Positions 34,238 through 44,236 of a stretch of DNA of 51,466 nt are shown here, one piece after another. The DNA lies in assembly GCF_000820145.1 (NCBI RefSeq), contig NZ_CDBW01000015.1, forward strand, positions 1 through 51,466, in the 5' to 3' direction. Position 1 is the stretch's first letter. Each line of letters starts with the position of its first letter. The position numbers were made by a program, and so were the translations under genes. Source of the DNA: Aeromonas sobria. GTDB lineage: Bacteria > Pseudomonadota > Gammaproteobacteria > Enterobacterales > Aeromonadaceae. The notes under the pieces were generated by a model. That model had not been told where the DNA came from, did no database searches, and worked only from the letters and a program-made list of their open reading frames with translations.

Positions 34238-37200
34238 GCCTCTACCTCGTTTAATTCTGTTGATGACACACCGCCAGAGCGATCACCATTTCTAAACAGC
34301 TCATCCAACCCCAGCACCAGTTCACGGCTCGGGCGGGTATGGAAAATGCCCCCCTGCGGCATGCCGCGCAGGAACAGATAGAAAACGCCGCCAAAGTGCT
34401 GCTCGAAGTCGTAACCCGGCAGGCGCAGGGTGAGCAGCCGGTGCAGCGCCAGCGAGTAGAGCTGGTATTGCAGGTCGTAGCGGTGCTCGGCCATCGCCAG
34501 CTCCAGCGCCGAACGGCTGTAATCGGCGGGGCTCATGCCGAGGTGGTTCGATTTGTAGTCGAGCAGATACCAGCGCCCCTGCCACTCGAACACCAAGTCG
34601 ATAAAGCCCTTGAGCATCCCCTGCACGGTGGCAAAGCTGAGCGGCTTGTTGCCCCGCGACAGCGGGTCATGCTGCTGGCAGAGCGCTGTCAGCGCCGGTG
34701 CTGTCACCCGCCCCATGGGCAGGAAGAACTCCAGCTCCACCTGCTTGCGCTCGGGGGCCAGATCCCGCAGCCGCACCGGCTCGCCGCTCTCTGCAAGTAA
34801 AGCCGTCTCAAGCGGGGTATCCAGCACCGCCTCCACCTGCTGTTGCAGCACAGGGGCCCAGCTCTCGTCGAAGCCATCCTGCGCCAACAAGGTGGCGATA
34901 TGCTCTGCCAGCGGCTCACCTGCGGCACTTTGAAAGTCGATGGTCTCGAACAGGCTGTGCAGCAGGGTGCCGGGGCGCGCCCCTTTCGGGAAGGTAAAGA
35001 TGGAGGGCTGGGGCGCCTCGTCCGGTTGCTCGGAAGCCAATGCAGCCGCCTCGGTGACGACCTCATCATCGAAGCCGGGATTGGCGAGCACGCCCTTGCT
35101 GTGGCCGTGGCCCTGCGCCGCCAGCCCGGAGTAGGAGCTGATCCACCAGTCCCGCTCAAGTGAGCCGCTAAAGTGGCGCACCTGCGGCTCGCCCAGCTGC
35201 TCCTCCTCTGGCGGCAGCTGGGCCGGACGGGTGAGCGAGGGCTCACCGACGGCCACTCCGGGCAGCGCCTGCGCCAGCTCGGTCAGGGCGGTGGCCAGCG
35301 TCTGCGCATCCCCCTCCTCGCCCTTTTGCAGCAGGTAGCCGATGGCGGTGTGGTGCAGGTCTGTCTTCTCCGACTTGCCCGCCCCCGCCCGCACCGGGGC
35401 CAGCCCCAGCCAGGTGGCGTAGACGCCCCGGGTCAGCGCCACGTAGAGCAGCCGCAAATCTTCCGCAAGGCGCTCCCTGTCAGCTTCCGCCAAGGAACCC
35501 TCGGCGCCGGTGAGATCGAGAATGGTGCGATTGCCCGCCTCGTCCGCCTCGTGATAGAGCGGGGTCTCGGCGGTTCTGTGGCTGCAGATAAAGGGCAGGA
35601 ACACCAGCGGGTACTCCAGCCCCTTGGATTTGTGGATGGTGACGATCTGCACCAGCTTGCGCTCGGATTCGAGGCGCAGTACCTGCTCAGCATCCTGGCC
35701 GCTCGGGCGGCTCACCGCCTCACCCAGCCAGCGCAGCAGGGCATACTCCCCATCCAGCTCGCTGCTCACCTGTTGCAGCAGCTCGCCAAGATGGAGGAAG
35801 TTGGTCAACCGCCGCTCGCCATAGGGGCTCGCGAGCAGGGAGGAGGCGAGATTGCGCCGGTGCAGCAGGGCCCGCAGCATCGCCAGCACGCCGCGGCGAT
35901 GCCAGATCTTGCGGTACTCCATAAACTCCTGCACCGCGCTCTCCCACGCCCGCTCGTCGCTGGCCAGCCCATCGAGCGCCTTGGCGTCGAGATCAAACAG
36001 CCCGGTGGCGAGCGCAGCCCGCAGGCTGCGCTCTTCGCTCGGGTTCTGGCAGGCGTGCAAAATCAGCAGGATCTCCCGCGCCTCCGTCTGCTCCAGCACG
36101 CTCTCGCGGTTCGACAGATAGACGGAGGCGATGGCGAGCCGCGCCAGCTCCTGCTGCACCAGCTTGCCCTCGGCGCCGGTGCGCACCAGCACGGCGATAT
36201 CCCCGGCCTTCACCGCCTTGTCGCCGATCAGCGCCTTGCCCTCGCGGGCCAGCGTCAGCAGGCGGTGGATCTCGGCGGCAGTGGCGCGCGCCATCTTGCT
36301 CTGGTAATCCCCCCGGTTGAAGGTGGGCTGGCCGCTCAGCTGCCAACAGTGGAGCACTGGGGCGGTGGCACCATCGAGCAGCAGCGCCTTGCTCTTGCCC
36401 TGCGCCTCCACCGGCAGGAAGGGGATATCCGCTTCATAGATAAAGGGATCTTTGGCCCGCTCAAACAGGCCGTTGACCGCGCCCACCAACGCACTGCTGG
36501 AGCGCCAGTTGCGCCCGAGGGTGTAGTGGGCGCTCACATTTCGCCGCGCCTGAATGTAGGTAAAGATGTCGGCGCCGCGAAAGCCGTAGATGGCCTGCTT
36601 GGGGTCACCGATCATCAATAGCGCCGTGTCTGTGTGGCCGCCACTCTCTTGCAGACCATAGAGGCGATGGAAGATGCGGTACTGCTGGGGGTCGGTATCC
36701 TGAAATTCATCGATCATCGCCACCCGATAGGTGGCACGAATGCGATCGCAGAGCCGCTCGCCCAAACTGGAGCCGAGCGCCCCGTCGAGATCCTTGAGCA
36801 GGTCATCGAACGAGAGCTGATGAGCCTGCCGCTTGCTCGCCTGCATCCGGCTGCGCACCACCTTGGCCGCCCGTTGCAGGATCAGATCGCGAATACCGGG
36901 ACGGCTGGCCAACAGTTCATCGATTTGGCTGAACAGCGGCAGGGTTGGCACCGCGCCCCCCTTCTTGAGGTTCTCCTCCAGCACCGTCTGGCCGAAGCGC
37001 TCCAGCTCCTTGGGGATGGCGTAGCCACTGCCCTCGTCCTGCGCCCAGTCGCCGATCTTGGCAAGCCACCCCTCGTAGTTCTTGCCGGTGTAGCGGCTGA
37101 TCTGGCCGTCGGTCTGGCGGCGGATCTCGTCCGTCTGCGCCAGCCATTCGCTCTTCACCACAGCGATGCGACTCATGGCCGCCTGATGGCGAGCGGCGAG

Positions 37201-37869
37201 GGTCTCGTCCCCCAGCGCAGGGTGGATCTCCAGCTCGCTGTTGTCGAGCCAGCTGCCCATCTCCCGCAGCAGGGCCGCGGGGCTTGGCCAGAGCGCGCGC
37301 ACCGCGCTGGCGAGGGCTTTATCCACCGGATAGAACTCGGATCGCCAGTAGTCGCTCACCGCCTGCAGCCTGAGCTGGCTGTCGTCGGTGAGAAATTCGG
37401 TTTCAAAGAGGGCACCCGACTCGAAGGCGTTCTGCTTGAGCATCCGCTGGCAGAAGCCGTGGATGGTAAAGACCGCCGCCTCGTCCATCTGCCGCTCGGC
37501 GGCCAGCAGGCGACGGGCCGCCAGTTCGTGATCCTCCACCTCGGCCAGCAGCTGGGCCAGCAGGGTGTCACCGCTATGGCCGCGCATAAAGGCGAGCCGC
37601 GCCTCGTGAATGCGACCGCGGATCCGCCCGCGCAGCTCGGCGGTGGCAGCTTCGGTAAAGGTCACCACCAGAATTTCGGTCACTGACAACGGCCGCTCGT
37701 GGGCGCTCGGCTGACCGGCATCAGCCCCCTCTTCAATGAGCGGGCCGTGGCCCAGCAGCAGGCGCAGGTAGAGACCGGCAATGGTGTAGGTCTTGCCGGT
37801 ACCGGCGGAGGCCTCGATCAGTCGTTCACCATGGAGGGGAAAACGCAATGTATTGAGCGGGTTAGCCAT
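34234..37869 (-). CDS. recB: Exodeoxyribonuclease V subunit beta
   Basis: RecB is the 3'-to-5' helicase and nuclease subunit of RecBCD. The 1,211-residue product opens with Walker A IEASAGTGKTYTIAGLYLRL and has the UvrD-type motifs VAMIDEFQDTDPQQY, MIGDPKQAIYGFRGAD, TIHKSKGLEYPLVFLP and YVALTRGVYATW. The C-terminal nuclease domain (about 930-1,211) shows LKGFIDLVFEWQGRWYLLDY followed by KSN, with the catalytic Asp-Asp-Lys. Its start overlaps the recC stop by one base (TAATG). Length is near that of the E. coli protein (1,180). Confidence 0.97.
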   Translation of the reverse strand: MANPLNTLRFPLHGERLIEASAGTGKTYTIAGLYLRLLLGHGPLIEEGADAGQPSAHERPLSVTEILVVTFTEAATAELRGRIRGRIHEARLAFMRGHSGDTLLAQLLAEVEDHELAARRLLAAERQMDEAAVFTIHGFCQRMLKQNAFESGALFETEFLTDDSQLRLQAVSDYWRSEFYPVDKALASAVRALWPSPAALLREMGSWLDNSELEIHPALGDETLAARHQAAMSRIAVVKSEWLAQTDEIRRQTDGQISRYTGKNYEGWLAKIGDWAQDEGSGYAIPKELERFGQTVLEENLKKGGAVPTLPLFSQIDELLASRPGIRDLILQRAAKVVRSRMQASKRQAHQLSFDDLLKDLDGALGSSLGERLCDRIRATYRVAMIDEFQDTDPQQYRIFHRLYGLQESGGHTDTALLMIGDPKQAIYGFRGADIFTYIQARRNVSAHYTLGRNWRSSSALVGAVNGLFERAKDPFIYEADIPFLPVEAQGKSKALLLDGATAPVLHCWQLSGQPTFNRGDYQSKMARATAAEIHRLLTLAREGKALIGDKAVKAGDIAVLVRTGAEGKLVQQELARLAIASVYLSNRESVLEQTEAREILLILHACQNPSEERSLRAALATGLFDLDAKALDGLASDERAWESAVQEFMEYRKIWHRRGVLAMLRALLHRRNLASSLLASPYGERRLTNFLHLGELLQQVSSELDGEYALLRWLGEAVSRPSGQDAEQVLRLESERKLVQIVTIHKSKGLEYPLVFLPFICSHRTAETPLYHEADEAGNRTILDLTGAEGSLAEADRERLAEDLRLLYVALTRGVYATWLGLAPVRAGAGKSEKTDLHHTAIGYLLQKGEEGDAQTLATALTELAQALPGVAVGEPSLTRPAQLPPEEEQLGEPQVRHFSGSLERDWWISSYSGLAAQGHGHSKGVLANPGFDDEVVTEAAALASEQPDEAPQPSIFTFPKGARPGTLLHSLFETIDFQSAAGEPLAEHIATLLAQDGFDESWAPVLQQQVEAVLDTPLETALLAESGEPVRLRDLAPERKQVELEFFLPMGRVTAPALTALCQQHDPLSRGNKPLSFATVQGMLKGFIDLVFEWQGRWYLLDYKSNHLGMSPADYSRSALELAMAEHRYDLQYQLYSLALHRLLTLRLPGYDFEQHFGGVFYLFLRGMPQGGIFHTRPSRELVLGLDELFRNGDRSGGVSSTELNEVEA

Positions 37870-40800
37870 TATTTCAGCTCCTCCAGGGTCTTGAGCAGCG
37901 GGGTCAGGTGTTCGCGGGCCAGCGCCTGCAACTGACCAAGTACCTCGTCATCGAGTTCGGGGAAGCAGCGGGCAACGTAAACGTCTTGCCCCTCCCCATT
38001 GATCATCCAACCGCCGTTGAAACGGGTGAGGGCCGCCTTGTCGGCTGCCTCCGGCTTGTCGGGATCCTTCTCGATCGCCTTGAGCCAATCCCAGGCGGTG
38101 TTGGGGAAGAAGGGCAGCGGCCGCTTCATCCCCTGCGCCCAGCACGCCACCAGCGCCGCCAGCTTGGGCCGCGCCTCGTCGGCTGCGAGTACAGGCAACC
38201 GCAGACTCTGTTTGGCATCGAACAGCAGGGTGTCGCCGGGGGCGCCGCTCAATGAGAGGCAGAGGTGCTGGATCCAGCCCAGCAGCAGATCCTTGCCGTT
38301 GAAGCTGCCGGGTTTGACCACCAGCAAGCGCCCCTTCTGGGTGTCGATCCACCCTTGCAGCTGGCCCTGAGTGAGGGAGATATCGATCTCCACCGCCTGT
38401 TTTTCTGACTCATTGGCCGCAACCCAAGGGCGCAGCCGGTTCGCCAGCTTGCCCATCTCGGCATCCAGATCGTCCAGCAGCAGGCTGCCGAACCACCCTT
38501 GCGGCAGCAGGCCGGTGAGCTGCAACCGCTCGCGACGCTCGGTACTTTCACCTTCCGCCAGATGGGCATCGAGCAGCAGATCTTTCAGCTGGTAATGTTG
38601 CAGGCCATCCAGCTCGAACGGCTCGCTGTCCTCGATGTTGGCTTCGTTCAGCTCAAACCACACCTTGAGGCGACGGTTGAGGAAATATTTGGTGGGCTGG
38701 CGATAGAAGCGCAGCAGCTCCGCCAGCTCCAGCCCCTGCTCCTTGCCCCATTCGGGGGGCAAAGGCAGCTCGCCGCTCTGGAAGTTGGCCGCGCCGCGCA
38801 CCGGATTGAGGGCGGGCAGCCAGTCGGCAGCATAGGTAAAGAGGCGTGAACCCGCCTCCGGGTAGAAGTAGTTGCGGCTGTAGGGGGTGAGCGGATGCGC
38901 CACCATCAGGTGGTTGAGCAGCCGCTTGCCGGAGGTTTCATCGTCCAGATCCTCATCCCCCGCCAGCACAAAGCCCTGCCGCACATAGTCGATCAGTTCC
39001 GCCAGCAGCACCGATGGCACCTTGTCGCTGTTGTCCTGCGCGCTGAAGCCCTGATAGCTGATATAGAGCCCCTGCTGGGCGCTGAGCAGCGCCTCGAGGA
39101 AGAGGTAGCGGTCATCATCACGACGGGAGCGATCCCCGCGCCGCGACGCCACCGCCATCAGATCGAACCCCATGGGGGCCAGGGTGCGCGGGTAGACGCC
39201 GTCGTTCATGCCAAGCAGGCAGACCTGCTTGAAGGGGATGGAGCGCATCGGCATCAGGGTGCAGAAGTTGACCTGACCGGCGAGGAAGCGCTGGCTGGAG
39301 CGGGACTCCCCCAGCACGCTGCCGAGGTAATCCTGCAACAGATCGGCGGTAATGGGCTGCTCGAAACGGGCTTCGCCGAGCCGGGTCTGCCACTCGACCA
39401 GCTGGCTGCGGATGAGCTGGAGCTGACGCTCTTCATCTTCGTCGGCCAGATAGAAGCGCTCCAGCAGCGCCAGCAGGCAGGCGTTCCACTCGGCCAGTGG
39501 CTGCGCCTGTTGCAGCCGGGGCAAAAACTCGGCCAGCGAATCGACAAACCAGGCGAGCTTGCCGAGCGCCAGCCCCTGCTGTCCCTCGATATCGGCGTAG
39601 GGCAGGATGCCCGCAACCGGCTCGCCATCCCCCATGGCAAAGCCGAGCAGCATGCGGCGCAGGCCGAACAGCCAGCTGTTACCGGACATGGGCGGCAGAT
39701 CGAAGCGGACGGGATAGCCGTCGTCCAGCCCCCAGCGGATGCCGGTCTCCTGCACCCAGACCCGCAGCTGGTTGAATTCGTCGTCATCCAGCTCGAAGCG
39801 GCGCAGCACAGCGGGCACCTCGAGAATGGCGAGCAGCTCCCCTGCCCCCAAGCGGGCGTTGGGCAGCCTGAGCAGGGCGAGGAAGCTTTGCAGCAGCGGG
39901 CTCTCCTGACTCGCCGCCCGATCCGAGACCGCAAACGGGATCTGACCCCTAGCCCCAAACACCGCCTGAATATAGGGGCCGTAGCTGTTCACATCCGGCA
40001 TCATCACCACCACATCTTTCGGGGCGAGGGTCGGGTCCTGCTCGAACAGCGCCAGCAGCCGGTCGTGCAGCACTTCCAGCTCCCGCATCGGGCCGTGGCA
40101 GGCGTGGATCTGCAGGGATCCATCCGCCGGATCGATGGGGCTCTTGTGGTGGCTGCTGTCGAGATCGAACTGACCGGCGCCCCGTTCTGCCAGCTCCAGC
40201 ACATCCTTCTGGATGGCGCGCAGCAGGCTGACATTGCCTTTGCCATCCACCTCGTCGATATCGACGAAAGCCTCGATTTGCGGCACCTCCAGCTCCATCA
40301 GCTGATGCAGGTAGTCGCGCCCCAGCTTGCCCATGGAGGCGAGCAGCGGGTTGGCGGGGCCCTGCAAGGTCTCGATGTCGGTACCGGGTTTGAGCTTGTT
40401 TTCGAGCCGAGCCAGGGTCTTGCGATCCAGCAGATCCCCCCAGTAGTAGCGGCAGGGGTTGGTGACGAACAGGTGTACCTCCACCTCCGGCCGACTGCCG
40501 AGGGCCAGCAGCGCCTCCACATAGCGCGGTGGCAGCGCCGAAATGCCGAACACAAAGACCCGCTGCGGCAGCTTGCCCGGCAGATCGGCGGTACGCTCCA
40601 GCTCGTGGATAAACTCCTCGTAGAGGTTGGCACGGTGGTAACCGCTCGGAGAGAGCGCCAACGTGCGGGCCACCAGCTCGCGCCACAGCTCGGGCTGCCA
40701 ATCCTGACCGCTCACCCCGGCCAGCTCCTGACTGCCTGCTCCGACCAGCCCCTCCCCCTCTTCCCAGCGGGCGATCCAGTCCGGCCGATAGACCAGATAC

Positions 40801-41234
40801 TGGTCAAAGAGATCCGCCACCTTCTGGCAGAGCTGCCACAGCCTTACTTGCTCTGGATCCTTGGCAGGATCCTCGTCATCCCCACCGCCCAGATAGGCGG
40901 CGAGCGGGGCAAAAGCGGGGCGATCCAGCAAGGCAGGCAGAATGGTCATCAGCTGCCAGCTCATGGAGCCCTTGTTGTAGGGGCTCTGGCGCGGCACGTC
41001 CGCCAGCACCCGGGTGAACATCTCCCAGATAAAGCTGGCGGGCAGCGGAAAGTCGATATTGGCGGCGATGCCGAACGCTTTGGCCAGCTCCAGCTTGAGC
41101 CACTGGGCCATGCCCGGGCTCTGCACCAGGATCTGCTCCCGATCGAAGGGGTGAGAGAGAGGGGCCTGCCGGATATGGTTGACCAGCAGCTCCTTGAGCA
41201 GATCCAGCTGATTGGAGTGGTAGAGGGTAAACAT
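37869..41234 (-). CDS. recC: Exodeoxyribonuclease V subunit gamma
   Basis: RecC is the scaffold subunit of RecBCD that recognises Chi. The frame extends 70 codons further upstream, but the ATG at 41234 (MFTLYHSNQLDLLKELL) matches the E. coli start MLRVYHSNRLDVLEALM and has GGGAG upstream. The 1,121-residue product is one residue from the E. coli length. The conserved ILVQSPGMAQWLKLELAKAF and IAANIDFPLPASFIWEMF blocks are present. It is the first gene of a tightly coupled recC-recB-recD operon. The protease gene ptrA, found between recC and recB in E. coli, is absent here. Confidence 0.96.
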   Translation of the reverse strand: MFTLYHSNQLDLLKELLVNHIRQAPLSHPFDREQILVQSPGMAQWLKLELAKAFGIAANIDFPLPASFIWEMFTRVLADVPRQSPYNKGSMSWQLMTILPALLDRPAFAPLAAYLGGGDDEDPAKDPEQVRLWQLCQKVADLFDQYLVYRPDWIARWEEGEGLVGAGSQELAGVSGQDWQPELWRELVARTLALSPSGYHRANLYEEFIHELERTADLPGKLPQRVFVFGISALPPRYVEALLALGSRPEVEVHLFVTNPCRYYWGDLLDRKTLARLENKLKPGTDIETLQGPANPLLASMGKLGRDYLHQLMELEVPQIEAFVDIDEVDGKGNVSLLRAIQKDVLELAERGAGQFDLDSSHHKSPIDPADGSLQIHACHGPMRELEVLHDRLLALFEQDPTLAPKDVVVMMPDVNSYGPYIQAVFGARGQIPFAVSDRAASQESPLLQSFLALLRLPNARLGAGELLAILEVPAVLRRFELDDDEFNQLRVWVQETGIRWGLDDGYPVRFDLPPMSGNSWLFGLRRMLLGFAMGDGEPVAGILPYADIEGQQGLALGKLAWFVDSLAEFLPRLQQAQPLAEWNACLLALLERFYLADEDEERQLQLIRSQLVEWQTRLGEARFEQPITADLLQDYLGSVLGESRSSQRFLAGQVNFCTLMPMRSIPFKQVCLLGMNDGVYPRTLAPMGFDLMAVASRRGDRSRRDDDRYLFLEALLSAQQGLYISYQGFSAQDNSDKVPSVLLAELIDYVRQGFVLAGDEDLDDETSGKRLLNHLMVAHPLTPYSRNYFYPEAGSRLFTYAADWLPALNPVRGAANFQSGELPLPPEWGKEQGLELAELLRFYRQPTKYFLNRRLKVWFELNEANIEDSEPFELDGLQHYQLKDLLLDAHLAEGESTERRERLQLTGLLPQGWFGSLLLDDLDAEMGKLANRLRPWVAANESEKQAVEIDISLTQGQLQGWIDTQKGRLLVVKPGSFNGKDLLLGWIQHLCLSLSGAPGDTLLFDAKQSLRLPVLAADEARPKLAALVACWAQGMKRPLPFFPNTAWDWLKAIEKDPDKPEAADKAALTRFNGGWMINGEGQDVYVARCFPELDDEVLGQLQALAREHLTPLLKTLEELK

Positions 41235-41422
41235 GGACGACTCCCGCCAATTCACAAGAGGGGATGAGCGCCGGAAAAGAGGAGCCATTTCCGTCACTTC
41301 ACAGGAGTGGGAATTGTCGGGGATCGGGGGGGAAGATGCAAAAGGCTCTTGCGGCCAGCGGCAGGCAAGAGGCGGAATCATGAGGGGAGCCGCAGATTTG
41401 GCTCTCTCTTTCTCACAGACAG

Positions 41423-41448
41423 AAAAAAGCCGGTGCAGTTGCACCGGC
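41423..41448 (-). terminator. Rho-independent terminator of the pirin-DoxX operon
   Basis: GCCGGTGCA (41429-41437) and TGCACCGGC (41440-41448) form the stem. On the minus strand six T residues follow. It lies about 35 bases past the DoxX stop. Confidence 0.9.
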
Positions 41449-41482
41449 CAAAAGGCATTGGAAACCTCAAACTGACTGGCTG

Positions 41483-41875
41483 TTACCAGTTTTTGCCGAG
41501 ACGGGCATCCACACTGAATGCACCCGCACCAGCCGCCGCCAGCGCCAGAAAACCACCGGCCACTGAAACGTTCTTCATAAACATCAGCATCTGCATCTGT
41601 TCGGCAGGCTGATAGTGGAAAATAAAGGCAGCCATCAGGGTGAAACCGGCCAGCAGCACAGAGAGGCTGCGGGTAAAGAGACCGAGCACGATGGCAAGGC
41701 CACCGCCCAGCTCAAGCAGGATCACCAGCGGCAACATAAAGCCCGGTACGCCCATCGCTTCCATATAACCCTGAGTACCAGCGTAACCACCGATCTTGCT
41801 CCAGCCCGCCATCACGAACATCAGCGCCAGCAGTACACGACCCGCCAGCAGTGCCAAATCTTTCATCTTGTCCAT
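41483..41875 (-). CDS. DoxX-family membrane protein
   Basis: This encodes a 130-residue inner-membrane protein with four hydrophobic segments. The DoxX hallmarks are present: GRVLLALMFVMAGWSKIGGY at the N-terminus, a LPLVILLELGGGLAIVLGL segment, and a third segment with AAFIFH. DoxX proteins are linked to thiol/redox or electrophile stress. It is the last gene of a three-gene operon, 39 bp after the pirin gene, with a divergent LysR regulator. The E. coli yhaK/yhaH-yqjF/YhaJ system has similar parts, which hints at a response to aromatic or quinone-like compounds. Confidence 0.88.
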   Translation of the reverse strand: MDKMKDLALLAGRVLLALMFVMAGWSKIGGYAGTQGYMEAMGVPGFMLPLVILLELGGGLAIVLGLFTRSLSVLLAGFTLMAAFIFHYQPAEQMQMLMFMKNVSVAGGFLALAAAGAGAFSVDARLGKNW

Positions 41876-41914
41876 TTCATATTCCTCGTTTGTGTCACAT
41901 CACCGCTGACTGCT

Positions 41915-42601
41915 TCAGGGTAGGTCAAATAACAGGGCTTGAGTGGCACTGGTCGCGACCAACTCCCACCGGTATTCATCACGACTGAGTACCCCGTCGC
42001 CGGGTCGGGCAGCCAGACCGTTGGCGGTCAACTCCCCTGAAATCATCTGCAGGTAACCGTGTCGGCCAGCCAGTGCCCATTCGAGCGTCTCGCCCGGGGC
42101 CAGCTCCAGCCGCCATACGCGGGCCTGTTGGCGGATCCGCAGCGATCCCGCCTCGCCATCCGGTGACGCCACCAGCGTCATGCCCGATTTGGACTCGATC
42201 TTCTTCTGCTGATATCCGGGTGGCGTGCCGAACTCGTTCGGCTCGATCCAGATCTGCAACAGGGAGAGAGGATCCGTCTGCGAGGGGTTGTACTCGCTGT
42301 GGCGGATCCCGCTGCCTGCGCTCATCAGCTGGAAATCCCCTGCCGGGATCTGCTCGGCGTGGCCGAGGCTGTCCTTGTGCTCGATGGTGCCTTGCAGCAC
42401 GCAAGTGAGGATCTCCATATTGGCGTGAGGGTGGGTGGCGAATCCGCCACCCGGCGCAACCAGATCCTGATTGATCACCCGCAGCACCGAGTGTCCCATC
42501 CACTCCGGGTCATAGTAGTGACCGAAGGAGAAACTGTGGCGCGCGTCCAGCCAGCCAAAGTTGGCCTTGCCCCGCGCTTCTGCGGCTCTCAATTGCATCA
42601 T
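41915..42601 (-). CDS. Pirin-family bicupin protein
   Basis: This encodes a 228-residue bicupin. The N-terminal cupin keeps the metal ligands His57, His59 (THPHANME), His101 and Glu103 (IRHSEYN), as in E. coli YhhW/YhaK, which have quercetin dioxygenase-type activity. The length is that of the short YhhW/YhaK group rather than eukaryotic-like pirin (about 290). GAGGAG precedes the start. It lies between an exported-protein gene (30 bp upstream) and doxX (39 bp downstream), so the three are probably one operon. The natural substrate is unknown. Confidence 0.9.
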   Translation of the reverse strand: MMQLRAAEARGKANFGWLDARHSFSFGHYYDPEWMGHSVLRVINQDLVAPGGGFATHPHANMEILTCVLQGTIEHKDSLGHAEQIPAGDFQLMSAGSGIRHSEYNPSQTDPLSLLQIWIEPNEFGTPPGYQQKKIESKSGMTLVASPDGEAGSLRIRQQARVWRLELAPGETLEWALAGRHGYLQMISGELTANGLAARPGDGVLSRDEYRWELVATSATQALLFDLP

Positions 42602-42631
42602 GGTCTGCTCCTCATCTATCCGGGGTTCGAC

Positions 42632-42964
42632 TTAGCGGGGGTTGCCACCACCGATGCCGAACGGAATACGGTATTCGCTGCTCTGGCCAGCTAGGCTGAC
42701 GGTCACTGTGCCTTGAGTACGCAGCGGCAAGCGAATTTGTTGTGTGCCAGTCAGGTCGGCATGCGCGGAGGTGATCAGGTCACCGGCTTCATCGCGCACT
42801 TCCAGCATCGGATTGGCTTTGCCATCCATTGCAGCGGTGGCGTTCCAGTTCACAAACAGCACGCCCGGAGTGGCGTTGAAGTCTGCCGGTACGGCAGCCT
42901 GGGCGAAACCAGCGGTCATCAGGCCTGCAACGGCCAGCATCTTGATTACGTTTTTCATGTTCAT
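42632..42964 (-). CDS. Small exported protein of unknown function
   Basis: This encodes a 110-residue protein with a signal peptide ending FAQAA. A second in-frame ATG lies two codons on. The mature part is short, beta-rich and Cys-free, with FVNWNATAAMDGKANPMLEV and a C-terminal RIPFGIGGGN. It resembles a single immunoglobulin-like periplasmic domain, but I do not recognise the family. As first gene of the pirin-DoxX operon it would be under the divergent LysR regulator. Confidence 0.75.
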   Translation of the reverse strand: MNMKNVIKMLAVAGLMTAGFAQAAVPADFNATPGVLFVNWNATAAMDGKANPMLEVRDEAGDLITSAHADLTGTQQIRLPLRTQGTVTVSLAGQSSEYRIPFGIGGGNPR

Positions 42965-43222
42965 TCACTCTCTTGTTTTATATGTCATTGCCAAGGCCTT
43001 TTCGGCCAGAATCAATGCATCCATGCAAGAGGTTATTCAAATAGTGTGTTGTTCTTTCACCGACATCAGACAGACCGATTTGGTGTGTCACAGTGCGGAA
43101 CTTCCCGCATATTTGGCCGCTCGACGTTCCTGCCTAAGCGTTGATTGAATATTAAAGACACTTGGCCTAACTTGTTAGCGAGATAAACTGGCAAACATGT
43201 TCAAAAAAATTGAAGGTATGAA

Positions 43223-44137
43223 ATGGCCAAAGAATCGAACAAGGAACGGGCGCTGACCCTGGAAGCAATCCGGGTGCTGGACGCCATCGACCGCCGCGGC
43301 AGCTTCGCGGCGGCGGCCGACGAGCTGGGCAAGGTGCCCTCGGCATTGAGCTATACGGTGCAGAAGCTGGAAGACGAGCTGGATGCCATGCTGTTTGACC
43401 GCAGCGGCCACCGCACCAAGTTCACCCCGGCGGGACGCATGCTGCTGGAGCAGGGCCGGGTGCTGCTGGAGGCGGCCGAACATCTGGTGGGCGAGACCCG
43501 GGCGCTGGCCCGTGGCTGGGAGACCGACATCACCATCGCCGTCGATGCGCTGGTCCCGGTGCAGGCCCTCTACCCCTTGGTGGAGAAGTTGGCCGAGCAG
43601 ACCGATACCCGACTGCGGCTACGGGCCGAGGTGCTGGCGGGCAGCTGGGAGTGTCTGGAAGATGGTCGCGCCGACCTGCTTATCTCCTCGATCAACCCCG
43701 ATATCATGATGACCGGCATCAAGCATCAGGTGCTTAAAGAAGAAGTAATGCTCTACGTCGCCCATCCCGATCACCCGCTGCATCAGGAGCCGGAGCCGCT
43801 GGCAGACGAAACCCTGCGTCGCTACCGCGCCATCGCGGTGGCCGATACGGCGCTGCGCAAACCGGTGCTCACCTATCGCCTGCTGGACAAGCAGCCGCGC
43901 CTCACCGTCAGCACCATGGCGGAGAAACGCGACGCCCTGCTGGCGGGTATCGGCGTCGGCACCATGCCGCAAAGCTGGATTGAGGAGGACATCCGGGCCG
44001 GACGACTCAAGGTGATCAGCCCCGAATATCGTCATCAGTTGCAGGTTGTGCTGGCCTGGCGGCGAGACACCATGGGCAAGGCCAAAAGCTGGCTGGTGCG
44101 GGAAATACCAAAATTGTTTGCTGCTGGTGAAAAATGA
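43223..44137 (+). CDS. LysR-type regulator, YhaJ-like context
   Basis: This encodes a 304-residue LysR regulator. The N-terminal winged helix (about 8-66) has AIDRRGSFAAAADELGKVPS and the typical LSYTVQKLEDELDAMLFDRS. The effector domain (about 92-298) is complete. It is divergent from the exported protein-pirin-DoxX operon with 258 bp between, the usual LysR layout, so it probably controls that operon and itself. E. coli YhaJ, next to a pirin gene, has a similar setting. The inducer is not known; for YhaJ relatives it is aromatic compounds. Confidence 0.9.
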   Translation: MAKESNKERALTLEAIRVLDAIDRRGSFAAAADELGKVPSALSYTVQKLEDELDAMLFDRSGHRTKFTPAGRMLLEQGRVLLEAAEHLVGETRALARGWETDITIAVDALVPVQALYPLVEKLAEQTDTRLRLRAEVLAGSWECLEDGRADLLISSINPDIMMTGIKHQVLKEEVMLYVAHPDHPLHQEPEPLADETLRRYRAIAVADTALRKPVLTYRLLDKQPRLTVSTMAEKRDALLAGIGVGTMPQSWIEEDIRAGRLKVISPEYRHQLQVVLAWRRDTMGKAKSWLVREIPKLFAAGEK

Positions 44138-44236
44138 GATCCAGTTAACAGAAATGTTAATTGCCTGCCTCACTTGACGCCCAATATCTTTGCTGATTTC
44201 ATAGCCACCTCATTGAACCCATGGAATCTGTAGAAA

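Noticed and set aside
38895..41267. A 790-residue plus-strand frame opposite recC
   Set aside because: recC is clearly real on the minus strand with family motifs; the antisense frame shows none.
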